From: Nocardiopsis flavescens
Lineage (GTDB): Bacteria; Actinomycetota; Actinomycetes; Streptosporangiales; Streptosporangiaceae
Length of the DNA: 64,000 nt
Reading direction: 5' to 3'
NCBI RefSeq assembly: GCF_900141985.1
Contig: NZ_FQZK01000017.1
Coordinates: 1-64,000, forward strand
This document shows, one piece after another, positions 53,326 to 62,707 of this stretch. The notes beneath the pieces are model-generated. The model made no database searches. It was not told the origin of the DNA and was given only the letters and a program-made list of their open reading frames with translations. The position numbers were made by a program, and so were the translations under genes. Position 1 is the stretch's first letter; each line of letters starts with the position of its first letter.

Positions 53326-53757
53326 CCGTGCGTGCGGTGCGCACGGGTCGGCCCCGGCCCGCCGCGGGTGCGCGGCCGGTGGGGCCGCCGGGCGGCGGCC
53401 CGGCTCGCGGCACGGGGCCGCCGGCGTGCCGAACCGGACGGGCCGGGCGCGGCCGTCGCCGAGCACCGCCGGGTCGAGCGCGGTGGTCCCGACCCGGGCG
53501 GCGCCTCCGGTGAGGATGGCCCCGCGGGCGGCCAGGCACCCCGTCCGGCCGCACGGGGGTGTCCGCGCCCTCGTCCTCCCCGGGCGGCTCCGGGCCGGGC
53601 CCCGTACGTCGTCGCGCATCCGGGCGCCGCGCCGGAACACCTCGGCCGGCCCCGGCACCGGGGCGCCGACGGGCACCGGGACCACGGCGGTCTCCGCCGC
53701 TCCCCCGCGGCCGGGGGACGGGCAGGGTTCCAGCCCGCCCGCGCCCGGGCGGCACGG
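53326..53757. other. GC-rich gene-free gap
   Basis: About 430 bp of very GC-rich DNA between two terminators. Open frames exist on both strands, but all give Arg/Pro/Gly-rich peptides without family features; I see no gene, repeat or site here. It might be a decayed gene. Confidence 0.4.
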
Positions 53758-53760
53758 CGA

Positions 53761-53796
53761 GGGCCCCGGGTGCGCCGTGCGGCGCTCCCGGGGCCC
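53761..53796 (-). terminator. hairpin after the first LCP gene
   Basis: A 10-bp perfect outer stem (53761-53770 with 53787-53796) with an inner GCGCC/GGCGC stem, 23 nt past the LCP stop codon. Confidence 0.65.
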
Positions 53797-53818
53797 GTGC
53801 GCCCGTGTGCGGTCGTCC

Positions 53819-55264
53819 CTACCCGCAGTCGACGGCCTGGTCGGCCGAGGTCCCCTCCAGGCCCTCCAGCGCGCCGCCGGGCTCCGCGGCCGGCCCGTCC
53901 CCGGATCCGGCCTCCAGCTCCACGCCCTGCCAGTCGGCGCCCATGACCAGCTCCACCGAGCCGGACAGGTCGGCGGCCTCCTCCACCTGTGCGCCGCTGA
54001 CGAGCGCGTCCGCCAGAGCCTGCGCCCGCCCCTGCTCTCCGGGGGCGTGGTAGACCGTGGTCTGCTCCGGGGCGCGGGTGGTGGGGTTGCCCGAGCCGGT
54101 CACCGTGAAGCCCAGCCCGGCCAGCAGCGGCTCCACCTGGCCGGCCAGGCCCGGGGTGCCGACGTTGTTGACGATGTGGACCGACACCTCGGACGGGTCG
54201 ACGGCCTCCTCGGGGGACTCCCCGCCCTCCCCGTCCCCGGGCTCCTCCCGCTCGGCGGCGGTGGCCTCGCCCGCGGCGACGGCGGTGAACAGCTCCGAGG
54301 CCTGGGGCTCCATGAACTGGACCTTGGCGTCGTTGTAGTCCTCGACCGGGACCGTCACCATGTTCATCCGCCCCAGGTCCACCTCACGCATGGCGATGGC
54401 GAGCTCGGCCATCTCGTCGACGCCGAACTCGCTGTCGGTGGTCATGCTGTCGGTGACCGAGCCGAAGAAGTCGTAGAGCGTGGCGGGGCTGGACATGATC
54501 TCGCCGGTGGTGACCTTGCGCAGGATGGCGCCGATCATCTCCTGCTGGCGCTTGATGCGGTCCAGGTCGCTGCCGTTCTCGGTGGTGTCCCGGGAGCGGG
54601 CCAGGGCCAGGGCCTGGAGGCCGTCCAGGGTCTGCTCCCCGGCGGGCAGGTCCAGCTTGGCCTTGGGGTCCTGGAGCGGCTCGGGGATGCACATGTCGAT
54701 CCCGCCGACGGAGTCCACGATGGACTGGAAGCCGGCGAAGTCGACGAGCACCATGTGGTCCAGGTGGACGCCGGTGATGTTCTCGATGGTCTTGCCCTGG
54801 CAGTCCAGGCCGCCGTAGAACATGGCGTGGTTGAGCTGGTCCACCGTCCCGGTGGTGATGCCGGGCTTGTCCTCGGCCGGGTCGCAGCCGGGCATGGTGA
54901 CCATCAGGTCGCGGGGCATGTTGACCATGGTCACGCCGCCCTTGTCGACGTCGATGTTGACCAGGACCAGCACGTCGGGCCGGATGCCGTTGGCGACGCT
55001 GTACTCGGCGTCGTCCCCCGCCCGCTCGTCGGTGGCGAGCAGCAGGATGTTGTGGATGCCCTCCACCTGCGCCGGGCGGTCCCCCCAGGCGTCGGTGTCG
55101 ATGTCCTCGGTCTGCACCGCCAGCGCGTCGCGGTAGCCCGCGTAGCCGACCAGGCTGCCGGCGATGACCACGCCCGTCAGTCCGCAGGCCACCCACTGGC
55201 CCGGGGACATCCCCGCTCTCGCCGCCGCGGACTTGACGGTTCTGGACACGTGTCTGGGAGCCAA
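53819..55264 (-). CDS. LytR-CpsA-Psr (LCP) family ligase with LytR_C domain, copy 1
   Basis: LCP enzymes attach arabinogalactan/teichoic-type polymers to peptidoglycan at the outer membrane face. The 481-residue product has one N-terminal membrane helix (WVACGLTGVVIAGSLVGYAGY), the LCP domain with LATDERAG, NMPRDLMV (catalytic Arg), HLDHMVLVDFAGF and RSRDTTENGSDLDRIKRQQ, and a C-terminal LytR_C domain (VSVHIVNNVGTPGLAGQV). TTG 55264 or GTG 55249 starts. Tandem with a close paralogue on the same strand. Confidence 0.93.
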   Translation of the reverse strand: MAPRHVSRTVKSAAARAGMSPGQWVACGLTGVVIAGSLVGYAGYRDALAVQTEDIDTDAWGDRPAQVEGIHNILLLATDERAGDDAEYSVANGIRPDVLVLVNIDVDKGGVTMVNMPRDLMVTMPGCDPAEDKPGITTGTVDQLNHAMFYGGLDCQGKTIENITGVHLDHMVLVDFAGFQSIVDSVGGIDMCIPEPLQDPKAKLDLPAGEQTLDGLQALALARSRDTTENGSDLDRIKRQQEMIGAILRKVTTGEIMSSPATLYDFFGSVTDSMTTDSEFGVDEMAELAIAMREVDLGRMNMVTVPVEDYNDAKVQFMEPQASELFTAVAAGEATAAEREEPGDGEGGESPEEAVDPSEVSVHIVNNVGTPGLAGQVEPLLAGLGFTVTGSGNPTTRAPEQTTVYHAPGEQGRAQALADALVSGAQVEEAADLSGSVELVMGADWQGVELEAGSGDGPAAEPGGALEGLEGTSADQAVDCG

Positions 55265-55437
55265 CAGGGCACCTGCGATCCGTTCAGGGACAAAGGAGGG
55301 GGTGACCGATTTTCCCGCGTACGCCCGAGGGTCACGCGGGGATCACGGCCGAACGCTACCGCACGGTACGCCGAAGCCCGGGTTTCGGTCAAATACGGGT
55401 CATGAGGCCCCGGGGACCGGAACACCCCCCTGCGGGA

Positions 55438-56862
55438 TCAGCAGGCGCTGGCCGGCTCCGCCTCCGCGGTGATCCCGCCCAGGTCGTCGGTGACCGACAG
55501 GTCCGCCGAGGACTCGTCGCCCTTGAACCCGGTCCAGTCCGGGCCCAGGACCAGTTCGAGGGTGCCGGTGAGCCCGGCCGCCTCCTCGGTGACCGCGGTC
55601 TCCAGCGACTTCGCCAGCAGCTCGGCGGCGGCCTCCTGGCCGGGGGCGTGGTAGACGGTGGTGACCGCGGGGACGCGGACCTCGGGGTTGCCGGTGGCGA
55701 CCACGGTGTACCCGTCGGAGGTCAGCCGCTCGGCGACCTGGGAGGCCAGCCCCTCGACCGCGGTCCCGTTGAGCACGTCCAGGGAGATGTCCGCCGGGTC
55801 CGGCGCGTCGGCGGGCGCCTCCTGCGGCTCCTCGGCCTCCTCCTCGCCGCCGCTGAGGTCGGCGCCGGAGTTGATGGCGGCGAACAGCTCCGAGGCCGCG
55901 GGCTCGCTCAGCGCCAGCCGGTTGGCGTCGGCCGGGTGCTGGCCGTTGGGCACCGTGACGAACTGGATCTTCTTGAGGTCCACCTCGCGCATGGAGATCG
56001 CGATGTCGGTCATCGTGTCGACGGTGAACTCGTCGTCGGCGGTCACCGACTCGGTGACCGCGTTGAGGAAGTTGGTGATGGCCAGCGGGCTGGTCATCAC
56101 CTCGCTGCTGAGGACCTGGCGCAGCATGGCGCCCATGAACTGCTGCTGGCGCTCGATGCGGGACAGGTCGCTGCCGTCGCCCTGGCCGTAGCGGGAGCGG
56201 ACGTACCCCAGGGACTGCTCGCCGTCCAGGGTCTGGTCGCCGGCCTCCAGGACCAGGTGCGCCTTGGGGTCGTCGATCGCCGAGGGGATGCACATCTGCA
56301 CGCCGCCCACGGCGTCGACCATGTCCTTGAACCCGGTGAAGTCCATCATGACGAAGTGGTCCAGGTGGACGCCGGTGACCTGCTCGACGGTGTTCCACTG
56401 GCAGCCGACGCCGCCGAACGTCATCGCCGAGTTGATCATGCCGCTCTGGGCGGCCATCCCCTGGTAGCCCTCGACCTGCTCGCACGCGGGCAGGTCCACG
56501 ACCAGGTCGCGGGGCAGGTTGACCATGGTGACGGAGCCGCTGTCGACGTTGATGCTGGCGATGAGCATCATGTCCGGGCGCTCGCCCTCGACCTCGCCGT
56601 AGTTGGCGTTCTCCCCCGAGCGCACGTCGGAGCCGATCACCAGCAGGTTCATCACGCCCTCGACGCTGGTGGGGCGGTCCCACGCGTCGGTGTCGACCTG
56701 GGCCGTCGTGATGTTGTTCGCGATGCCCTGGTACCAGAGGTAGCCGCCCAGGCTCCCGATGATCGACAGGGCGGTGACCACGCAGGCGACCCACTGCCCG
56801 GCGGACAGGCGCAGGGCGTCCAGGGCCCCCGCGGGGCGTGCGGCAGAGCGTTTTCCGGCCAT
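55438..56862 (-). CDS. LytR-CpsA-Psr (LCP) family ligase with LytR_C domain, copy 2
   Basis: A 474-residue paralogue of the downstream gene with the same layout: membrane helix WVACVVTALSIIGSLGGYLWY, LCP domain with NLPRDLVVDLPACEQV, HLDHFVMMDFTGF and VRSRYGQGDGSDLSRIERQQQF, and a LytR_C domain (ISLDVLNGTAVEGLASQVAE). ATG 56862 has GAAGG upstream. The two genes have a 173-bp gap, long enough for a separate promoter. Confidence 0.93.
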   Translation of the reverse strand: MAGKRSAARPAGALDALRLSAGQWVACVVTALSIIGSLGGYLWYQGIANNITTAQVDTDAWDRPTSVEGVMNLLVIGSDVRSGENANYGEVEGERPDMMLIASINVDSGSVTMVNLPRDLVVDLPACEQVEGYQGMAAQSGMINSAMTFGGVGCQWNTVEQVTGVHLDHFVMMDFTGFKDMVDAVGGVQMCIPSAIDDPKAHLVLEAGDQTLDGEQSLGYVRSRYGQGDGSDLSRIERQQQFMGAMLRQVLSSEVMTSPLAITNFLNAVTESVTADDEFTVDTMTDIAISMREVDLKKIQFVTVPNGQHPADANRLALSEPAASELFAAINSGADLSGGEEEAEEPQEAPADAPDPADISLDVLNGTAVEGLASQVAERLTSDGYTVVATGNPEVRVPAVTTVYHAPGQEAAAELLAKSLETAVTEEAAGLTGTLELVLGPDWTGFKGDESSADLSVTDDLGGITAEAEPASAC

Positions 56863-57031
56863 GCGAACCTTCGAGGGGTGGGGTGGGGCCCGGGAGGGAG
56901 AAGTGACGCGAGGCGTCCGATGAGGGGATCACACCGTCCCGGGACGGTGTGGTCGAGAATCGGATGTTAACAGCACCCCGAGTGCCGTAAATCCACTTGT
57001 GACCTGGTCGGGACCGTCGGCGCGGGAGCGC

Positions 57032-57502
57032 TCAGAGGCGGACGGCCACGGTCCCGGCTGCGCGGTCGTGCAGCCCGCGGGTGTCGCGGTCGTAGATGAC
57101 GGCCGGGATGACCAGGCACAGCAGCAGGGTGCGCACGGCCATCGAGGCGAACCACGGCCAGGGGCGCTCGCCGGTGGCCTTGATCCCCACACCGGCGAGG
57201 CGGCGGCCGACCGAGGTGCCGAACAGGGTGAGCAGCAGGATGTTCATCACGGCGAACACCAGCAGCGCGGTGTTGCTGACCAGGCTGGTCGCCTGCTGCT
57301 CGTCGGCGATCCCGGCGCCGATGGCGCCCGCGGAGTACAGCCCCGCGGCGACCAGGAGCGCGAGCAGCCAGTCCAGCAGCAGGCCCACCAGGCGGCGCCC
57401 CACGCCCGGGACCGAGCCGGGCCCCTCCTCGGGCAGGCCGAGCCGGTTGCCGCGGTATCGGAAATCGTCGGTCGCGGCCGCCGCGCCCCTGTCCTCGCTC
57501 AT
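57032..57502 (-). CDS. RDD-family membrane protein
   Basis: A 156-residue protein of the RDD transporter-like family, with the Arg-Asp signature in [20 protein letters not shown] and three to four helices. The analogous gene lies between lipA/DUF4191 and glnA in mycobacteria (Rv2219A). ATG 57502 is used; the frame is open upstream but lacks family similarity. Function unknown. Confidence 0.88.
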   Translation of the reverse strand: MSEDRGAAAATDDFRYRGNRLGLPEEGPGSVPGVGRRLVGLLLDWLLALLVAAGLYSAGAIGAGIADEQQATSLVSNTALLVFAVMNILLLTLFGTSVGRRLAGVGIKATGERPWPWFASMAVRTLLLCLVIPAVIYDRDTRGLHDRAAGTVAVRL

Positions 57503-57659
57503 GCCCTCCACGGTATCCACCGCGGCGCACGGCCCCGACCCGGGTGGGGGCGGGCGCGGTGGCACACGACACACCCGGACTCGCACATGTCCGGTTTTCG
57601 CCCCGTACACGCCGGAATCACCGGGTCAGCCGGGGTGGTCTGCGGCAACACCGGGCTCC

Positions 57660-57675
57660 GTAACATGCAGGAAAC
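57660..57675 (+). promoter_or_regulatory. glnA: GlnR operator (GTAAC-N6-GAAAC) of glnA
   Basis: GTAAC (57660-57664), six bases, GAAAC (57671-57675). This is an exact match to the a-b half-site pair of the actinobacterial GlnR box, 137 nt upstream of the glnA start. Strong indication of nitrogen control. Confidence 0.75.
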
Positions 57676-57685
57676 AATGGAGACA

Positions 57686-57737
57686 CGGCGCGGAAATCCC
57701 GCGCTCTTAGCTTCGTCAGCGAAGCCGGGAGACGCCG
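57686..57737 (+). other. possible three-way folded leader between the GlnR box and glnA
   Basis: An outer CGGCG/CGCCG pair (57686-57690 with 57733-57737) encloses two hairpins, GCGG-AAATC-CCGC (57690-57702) and GCTTCG-TCAG-CGAAGC (57710-57725). Whether it is transcribed depends on the unknown start site. No known riboswitch class fits. Confidence 0.3.
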
Positions 57738-57811
57738 CGATGATCCGCCACGTCCGCGATGGAGCGGCCCGCCGGATCCCGTCGTCTCAGCCACCTGCAC
57801 GGAGGTTCGTT

Positions 57812-59236
<1,425 letters not shown>

Positions 59237-59250
59237 GCCTGCAACGCCCT

Positions 59251-59292
59251 GACGTGCGCCTTCAGGGGCTACTCCCCCACCGGGCGCACGTC
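59251..59292. terminator. nested inverted repeat between glnA and int
   Basis: GACGTGCGCC/GGCGCACGTC, a 10-bp perfect stem, encloses a GGGG/CCCC hairpin, between two convergent genes at the host-element junction. It most simply terminates glnA, but lies where an attachment site is expected; GGGCGCAC is repeated directly at 59283-59290 and 59293-59300. Confidence 0.45.
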
Positions 59293-59310
59293 GGGCGCAC
59301 ATCGCGAGCC

Positions 59311-60531
59311 TCAGAGGCCATCGCCAGCGTTCCACGCGCTGTCGATGGCCTCCCGCATTTTCTGGGAGGACGTCGGCATCATGTGGACGTAGGTCCGCAG
59401 GGTGAACCCCGGGTCCGCGTGCCCCAGGTAGTCGGCCAGGTCCCGGATGTTGGCCCCGCCGGACAGGACCAGGGACGCGAAGAGGTGGCGCAGGGCGTGG
59501 AAGCCGTGCTCCCTGGACTCCTCGAAGCGTCCCCCCGGCTCCCGCCGGCCGATCACACCCGCGGACGCGAGCGCGGGCTTCCACAGGTAGGGGTTCACGT
59601 AGTTCTTGTTGAGGGCCTTGCGCTCTCGCCCGGTGAAGACCAGCTGCTCCGTCACCGGCTTCCCGTCCGGCTTCTTCCACGGCAGGGTGACTTCCACGGG
59701 CGGGAAGCGCCGCATGTGCTCAGCCAGGGGAACGGCCACGCTCCGCGGGAGCGGCACGTACCGCTCCTTGCCTCCCTTGGGCGGCGCGAAGCACAGGGTG
59801 CTGCGCACGATCTTGACCTGGCGGCGCACCCGCAGCACCTCTTCCGCGAAGTCGAAGTCGGTGGCGGCCACGCCGAACACCTCCCCCTGGCGCAGCCCGC
59901 AGCCGACCCCCATGTCCACGAGAGCCCGGTAGCGCTCCGGCAGCGCGGCCCGGACGGCGACCACGCGGCTCACCGGCCAGGGCACGATCTTCTTCTGCGT
60001 GGGGGACGGCGCCTTCACCGACTTGGCCCGGCAGGGGTTCTTGGCAAGGACGTCGTCGTCCACGGCCGCTGAGAAGACGCTGGAGAGGTTTTCGAACATG
60101 GTCCGGACAGTCCGGTCCCCCAGCTCCTGCTGCCGTCCCCTGATCCAGTTCTGGATGTCCGACGGGCGGATGGTGTTCATGGGTCGCCTGCCTATCAGCG
60201 GGTAGATGTGCCGTTGGAAGCGCTGCTCCATCGCGTACCGCGTGGCTTCGTCGACCGACGCGTTGGCGATGAACGGCCGGGCGAACTCCTCCAGGAGAAC
60301 CCGCCCCGCCTTCGGGTCGACGTACTGCCCGCGGGCCAGGTCTCCCTCGACCTGCCTGAGGTGCTGGCGAGCCTTCTCCTGTGTCTCGAAGACCGGCGCC
60401 TTCTGCTCTCCGTCCAGGGCCCGGTACCGGGCAGCCCAACGCTTCCCCCTGCCGTACTTGCTGCTCCGCACCTTCTTGCGGGAGCCGTCCGGTTGGGTCT
60501 CCGTCTTGTGCCAGAGGTCGACTACGGGCAT
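59311..60531 (-). CDS. int: tyrosine-family site-specific integrase
   Basis: Catalyses integration of the element. The 406-residue protein has the N-terminal arm-binding part, a SAM-like core-binding domain (about 80-170) and a catalytic domain with GCGLRQGEVFG (Arg I), a Lys-bearing FAPPKGGKERYVPL, HALRHLFASL (HxxR) and TLRTYVHMM (nucleophile Tyr). Complete and apparently intact. ATG 60531 with AAGGA 5 nt upstream; it lies only ~35 nt after a strong terminator. Confidence 0.95.
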   Translation of the reverse strand: MPVVDLWHKTETQPDGSRKKVRSSKYGRGKRWAARYRALDGEQKAPVFETQEKARQHLRQVEGDLARGQYVDPKAGRVLLEEFARPFIANASVDEATRYAMEQRFQRHIYPLIGRRPMNTIRPSDIQNWIRGRQQELGDRTVRTMFENLSSVFSAAVDDDVLAKNPCRAKSVKAPSPTQKKIVPWPVSRVVAVRAALPERYRALVDMGVGCGLRQGEVFGVAATDFDFAEEVLRVRRQVKIVRSTLCFAPPKGGKERYVPLPRSVAVPLAEHMRRFPPVEVTLPWKKPDGKPVTEQLVFTGRERKALNKNYVNPYLWKPALASAGVIGRREPGGRFEESREHGFHALRHLFASLVLSGGANIRDLADYLGHADPGFTLRTYVHMMPTSSQKMREAIDSAWNAGDGL

Positions 60532-60569
60532 GGGCGTCCTTGCTGTGGTTCGTGCTGGAAACAGAAAAA

Positions 60570-60605
60570 GGCGGTGCCGGCGGGATTCCTCCCGCTGGCA
60601 CCGCC
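60570..60605 (-). terminator. strong terminator between xis and int
   Basis: A 16-bp stem (one G-U) with a TTCC loop, starting 12 nt past the xis stop and followed on the minus strand by TTTTT (60565-60569). This is a complete intrinsic terminator directly ahead of int. Confidence 0.85.
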
Positions 60606-60617
60606 GACTGCGCCCGG

Positions 60618-60827
60618 TCAGGCCTGGGACCGCACCCACTCGTGCACGGCCTCCGGGTAGTAGCGAACGTGCCTGCCCACCCGGTGGGAGGGCGGCCCGG
60701 TCCTCTTGTGGCGCCACTGGTAGAGGGTCGTCTCGGGGACTCCGAGGAAGCCCGCGGTCTCTTCGAGCGTCCAGAGCCGGGCGGCTGTGGTCGATCCGCG
60801 CTTCGCGTTCTGCTGTTCAGCGGTCAT
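60618..60827 (-). CDS. xis: excisionase/AlpA-like helix-turn-helix protein
   Basis: A 69-residue winged-helix (MerR-like, HTH_17) protein: LWTLEETAGFLGVPETTLYQWRHKRTGPPSHRVGRHVRYYPEAV, split as the recognition region TLEETAGFLGVPETTLYQWR and the wing. Next to int it is most likely the excision factor. ATG 60827 has AAGGAGAGG upstream. Confidence 0.88.
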   Translation of the reverse strand: MTAEQQNAKRGSTTAARLWTLEETAGFLGVPETTLYQWRHKRTGPPSHRVGRHVRYYPEAVHEWVRSQA

Positions 60828-60913
60828 GCTGGTGGTGCCTCTCCTTCATCGGGTGGGGCGTGGCCCCGGCCGGTGCGTGGCAGTTCGGGCCGGGGCCGCC
60901 TTTCGCGGTGCGG

Positions 60914-62707
60914 TCAGGTGCGGTGGTGGTGTGCGCAGGAGCCGCACACGCTCGGGTGGGTGGTGGGCTCGTAGCGGCGGAACGCGGCACCGCACGAGGT
61001 GCACGATCCCGTCTCTATGGGCAGGGGGTCGGGCACCTTTTTAGAGAGTTGGGGGACGACAGCCTCCGCAGGGTCCGCAGCCTCCGACGACTCCTGTGAG
61101 CTGGGGTGATGCGCGGAGCCTGGTGCGGAGGCTGCGGAGGCTGAGCCGTTAGCCTCCGCAGGGTCAGATGTGACTCGGTGGTCAAAAAAAATGGTGTCCT
61201 GGCTGGTCACCGGGGTGAACAGGCCAGGATCGGCGTCCGGAGGCTGCGGAGGCTGCTTGTCGAGGGCGTGGGCCGTGAAGGTGTAGAGCTGGCGGCGGTG
61301 GCGGTCCTTCGATCGGCCGGCCTCTTCGACGGTGATACCGATCGAGCGCAGCACCGGGGCGTCCCGCTTGAGCTGTCCGGAGGCGCGGGTGGCGTCCACC
61401 GGCCAGGAGCGGGGCCGCACCTCGGGCGCGGGGATCAGCCCCAGGAGCTGGCTGATGGATCCGGTCCAAGTACCGCGTTCGTCGATGAAGTCCGCGACGG
61501 CGGAGGTGAAGGGCTTGGCGTCGAGCAGGTCGGCGCTGGTGATCTCCGAGGCGGCCCGGTAGGTGTGCAGGGTGTCCCAGCCCATGACCGTGTCCAGGGC
61601 TCCGAGGATGCGGGCGAAGTCCGCCATCCGCGGCAGCTCGGCCAGGTGGGTCGTGGGCAGCTCGGCCAGCACCCGGCAGAGCAGGTCCAACAGGGCCGCG
61701 CGGATCGCGGGGGCGGCCTCGTCGAAGGTGGCTTTGACCTCGGCGTCGGTGCGGCGTTGGTCGCCCTTGATGGGCAGGAACTCCGCGGTCAGCATCCGCT
61801 CGGACAGGTCCGAGGCCAGCGCCCCGGTGTCGATCGAGGTCAGCGCGAGCAGGCGGCGGAAGGCCAGCACGGACACGTCGTCGTCGGAGTACAGGGCCCG
61901 GTCGACCAGGCCGTCGCCGGTGACGGCCTTGCACAGGGTGTCCGAGAGCCACATCGGGATGGTGGAGACGTTGTCCAGGCACACCGCCCAGGAGGCGGAG
62001 GCGACGGTGGCCCAGGTCTTGATGTCCTTGGGCAGGGACCGCAGCGGCGCCGGGGAGGGATCGATGAGGTTGATGAGCATGGCCAGGGCGGTGGACTTGC
62101 CGGTGCCCTGCTCGCCCTTGGCGGCCAGGATCGGGTGGGGGATGTCGGGCAGGAACGCGGCGACCAGCCATCCGACGATGAGCCGGAAGTGGTGCTCGTC
62201 CACGTTCAGCAGGGCCCGCAGCGCGGCCAGTCCGCGGTCGGTCTGCCCGGCCGGGCCGGGGTCGGGCATGGGGCTGGTCAGCTTGGTGCGGCGGAACAGC
62301 ACTGGCGACACCGGCGCGATGTGCCAGCCGCCGGCGCCCGCGATGACGCACCGCCCGTCCGGGGTGCCCAGGTCGATGACGACCTGGTCGCCGTCCTCGG
62401 TGCGGTGGGTGGCCAGGCGCAGGTTGATGGGTTGTGGGTCTTGGTCCATGGCGCGTCCTTCCAGGACACTGATCGCGTCGGTCAGGGCCGACTGCGAGGG
62501 GACGGAGTGGTGCTCGGCGTAGTACTGCCGGGCGAGCTGTGCGCGTAGCCCGTCCTTGCGCAGGAGCGGGAACGCGATCTGGGGCCCTCCGCGCTGCACG
62601 GCGTAGGTGCGCCCGTCCGCCCCGGCCACGACGTCGACTCGGCGGTCGGCCATCTCGATGAGGAGCGTGGCTTGGGAGGGCTTCTTCTCGTCGCTGTTCC
62701 CGCTCAT
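60914..62707 (-). CDS. element-encoded ATPase/helicase-like replication protein
   Basis: A 597-residue P-loop ATPase: GEQGTGKSTALA (Walker A, about 190-201), a WAVCLDNVS stretch (Walker B-like), a C-terminal acidic Ala/Ser/Pro region and a terminal zinc-ribbon-like CTSCG...CGSC. It resembles the primase/helicase partner proteins beside prim-pol genes in actinomycete integrative elements. It is directly adjacent to the prim-pol gene, so they probably work together in element replication. The C-terminal coding region contains a cluster of short repeats. Confidence 0.78.
   Translation of the reverse strand: MSGNSDEKKPSQATLLIEMADRRVDVVAGADGRTYAVQRGGPQIAFPLLRKDGLRAQLARQYYAEHHSVPSQSALTDAISVLEGRAMDQDPQPINLRLATHRTEDGDQVVIDLGTPDGRCVIAGAGGWHIAPVSPVLFRRTKLTSPMPDPGPAGQTDRGLAALRALLNVDEHHFRLIVGWLVAAFLPDIPHPILAAKGEQGTGKSTALAMLINLIDPSPAPLRSLPKDIKTWATVASASWAVCLDNVSTIPMWLSDTLCKAVTGDGLVDRALYSDDDVSVLAFRRLLALTSIDTGALASDLSERMLTAEFLPIKGDQRRTDAEVKATFDEAAPAIRAALLDLLCRVLAELPTTHLAELPRMADFARILGALDTVMGWDTLHTYRAASEITSADLLDAKPFTSAVADFIDERGTWTGSISQLLGLIPAPEVRPRSWPVDATRASGQLKRDAPVLRSIGITVEEAGRSKDRHRRQLYTFTAHALDKQPPQPPDADPGLFTPVTSQDTIFFDHRVTSDPAEANGSASAASAPGSAHHPSSQESSEAADPAEAVVPQLSKKVPDPLPIETGSCTSCGAAFRRYEPTTHPSVCGSCAHHHRT
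61060..61257. repeat. cluster of CGGAGGCTG 9-mers (iteron-like)
   Basis: Six full 9-mers in both orientations, CAGCCTCCG at 61060 and 61078 and CGGAGGCTG at 61126, 61135, 61240 and 61249, plus an 8-mer at 61151, in under 200 bp. They lie inside the 3' part of the ATPase gene and code only for Ala/Ser/Glu-rich linker. Could be replication-initiator or regulator sites, or simple coding repetition. Confidence 0.5.

Noticed and set aside
59237-59320. tRNA gene as integration site
   Set aside because: No cloverleaf arms or T-loop consensus could be found at the element junction.
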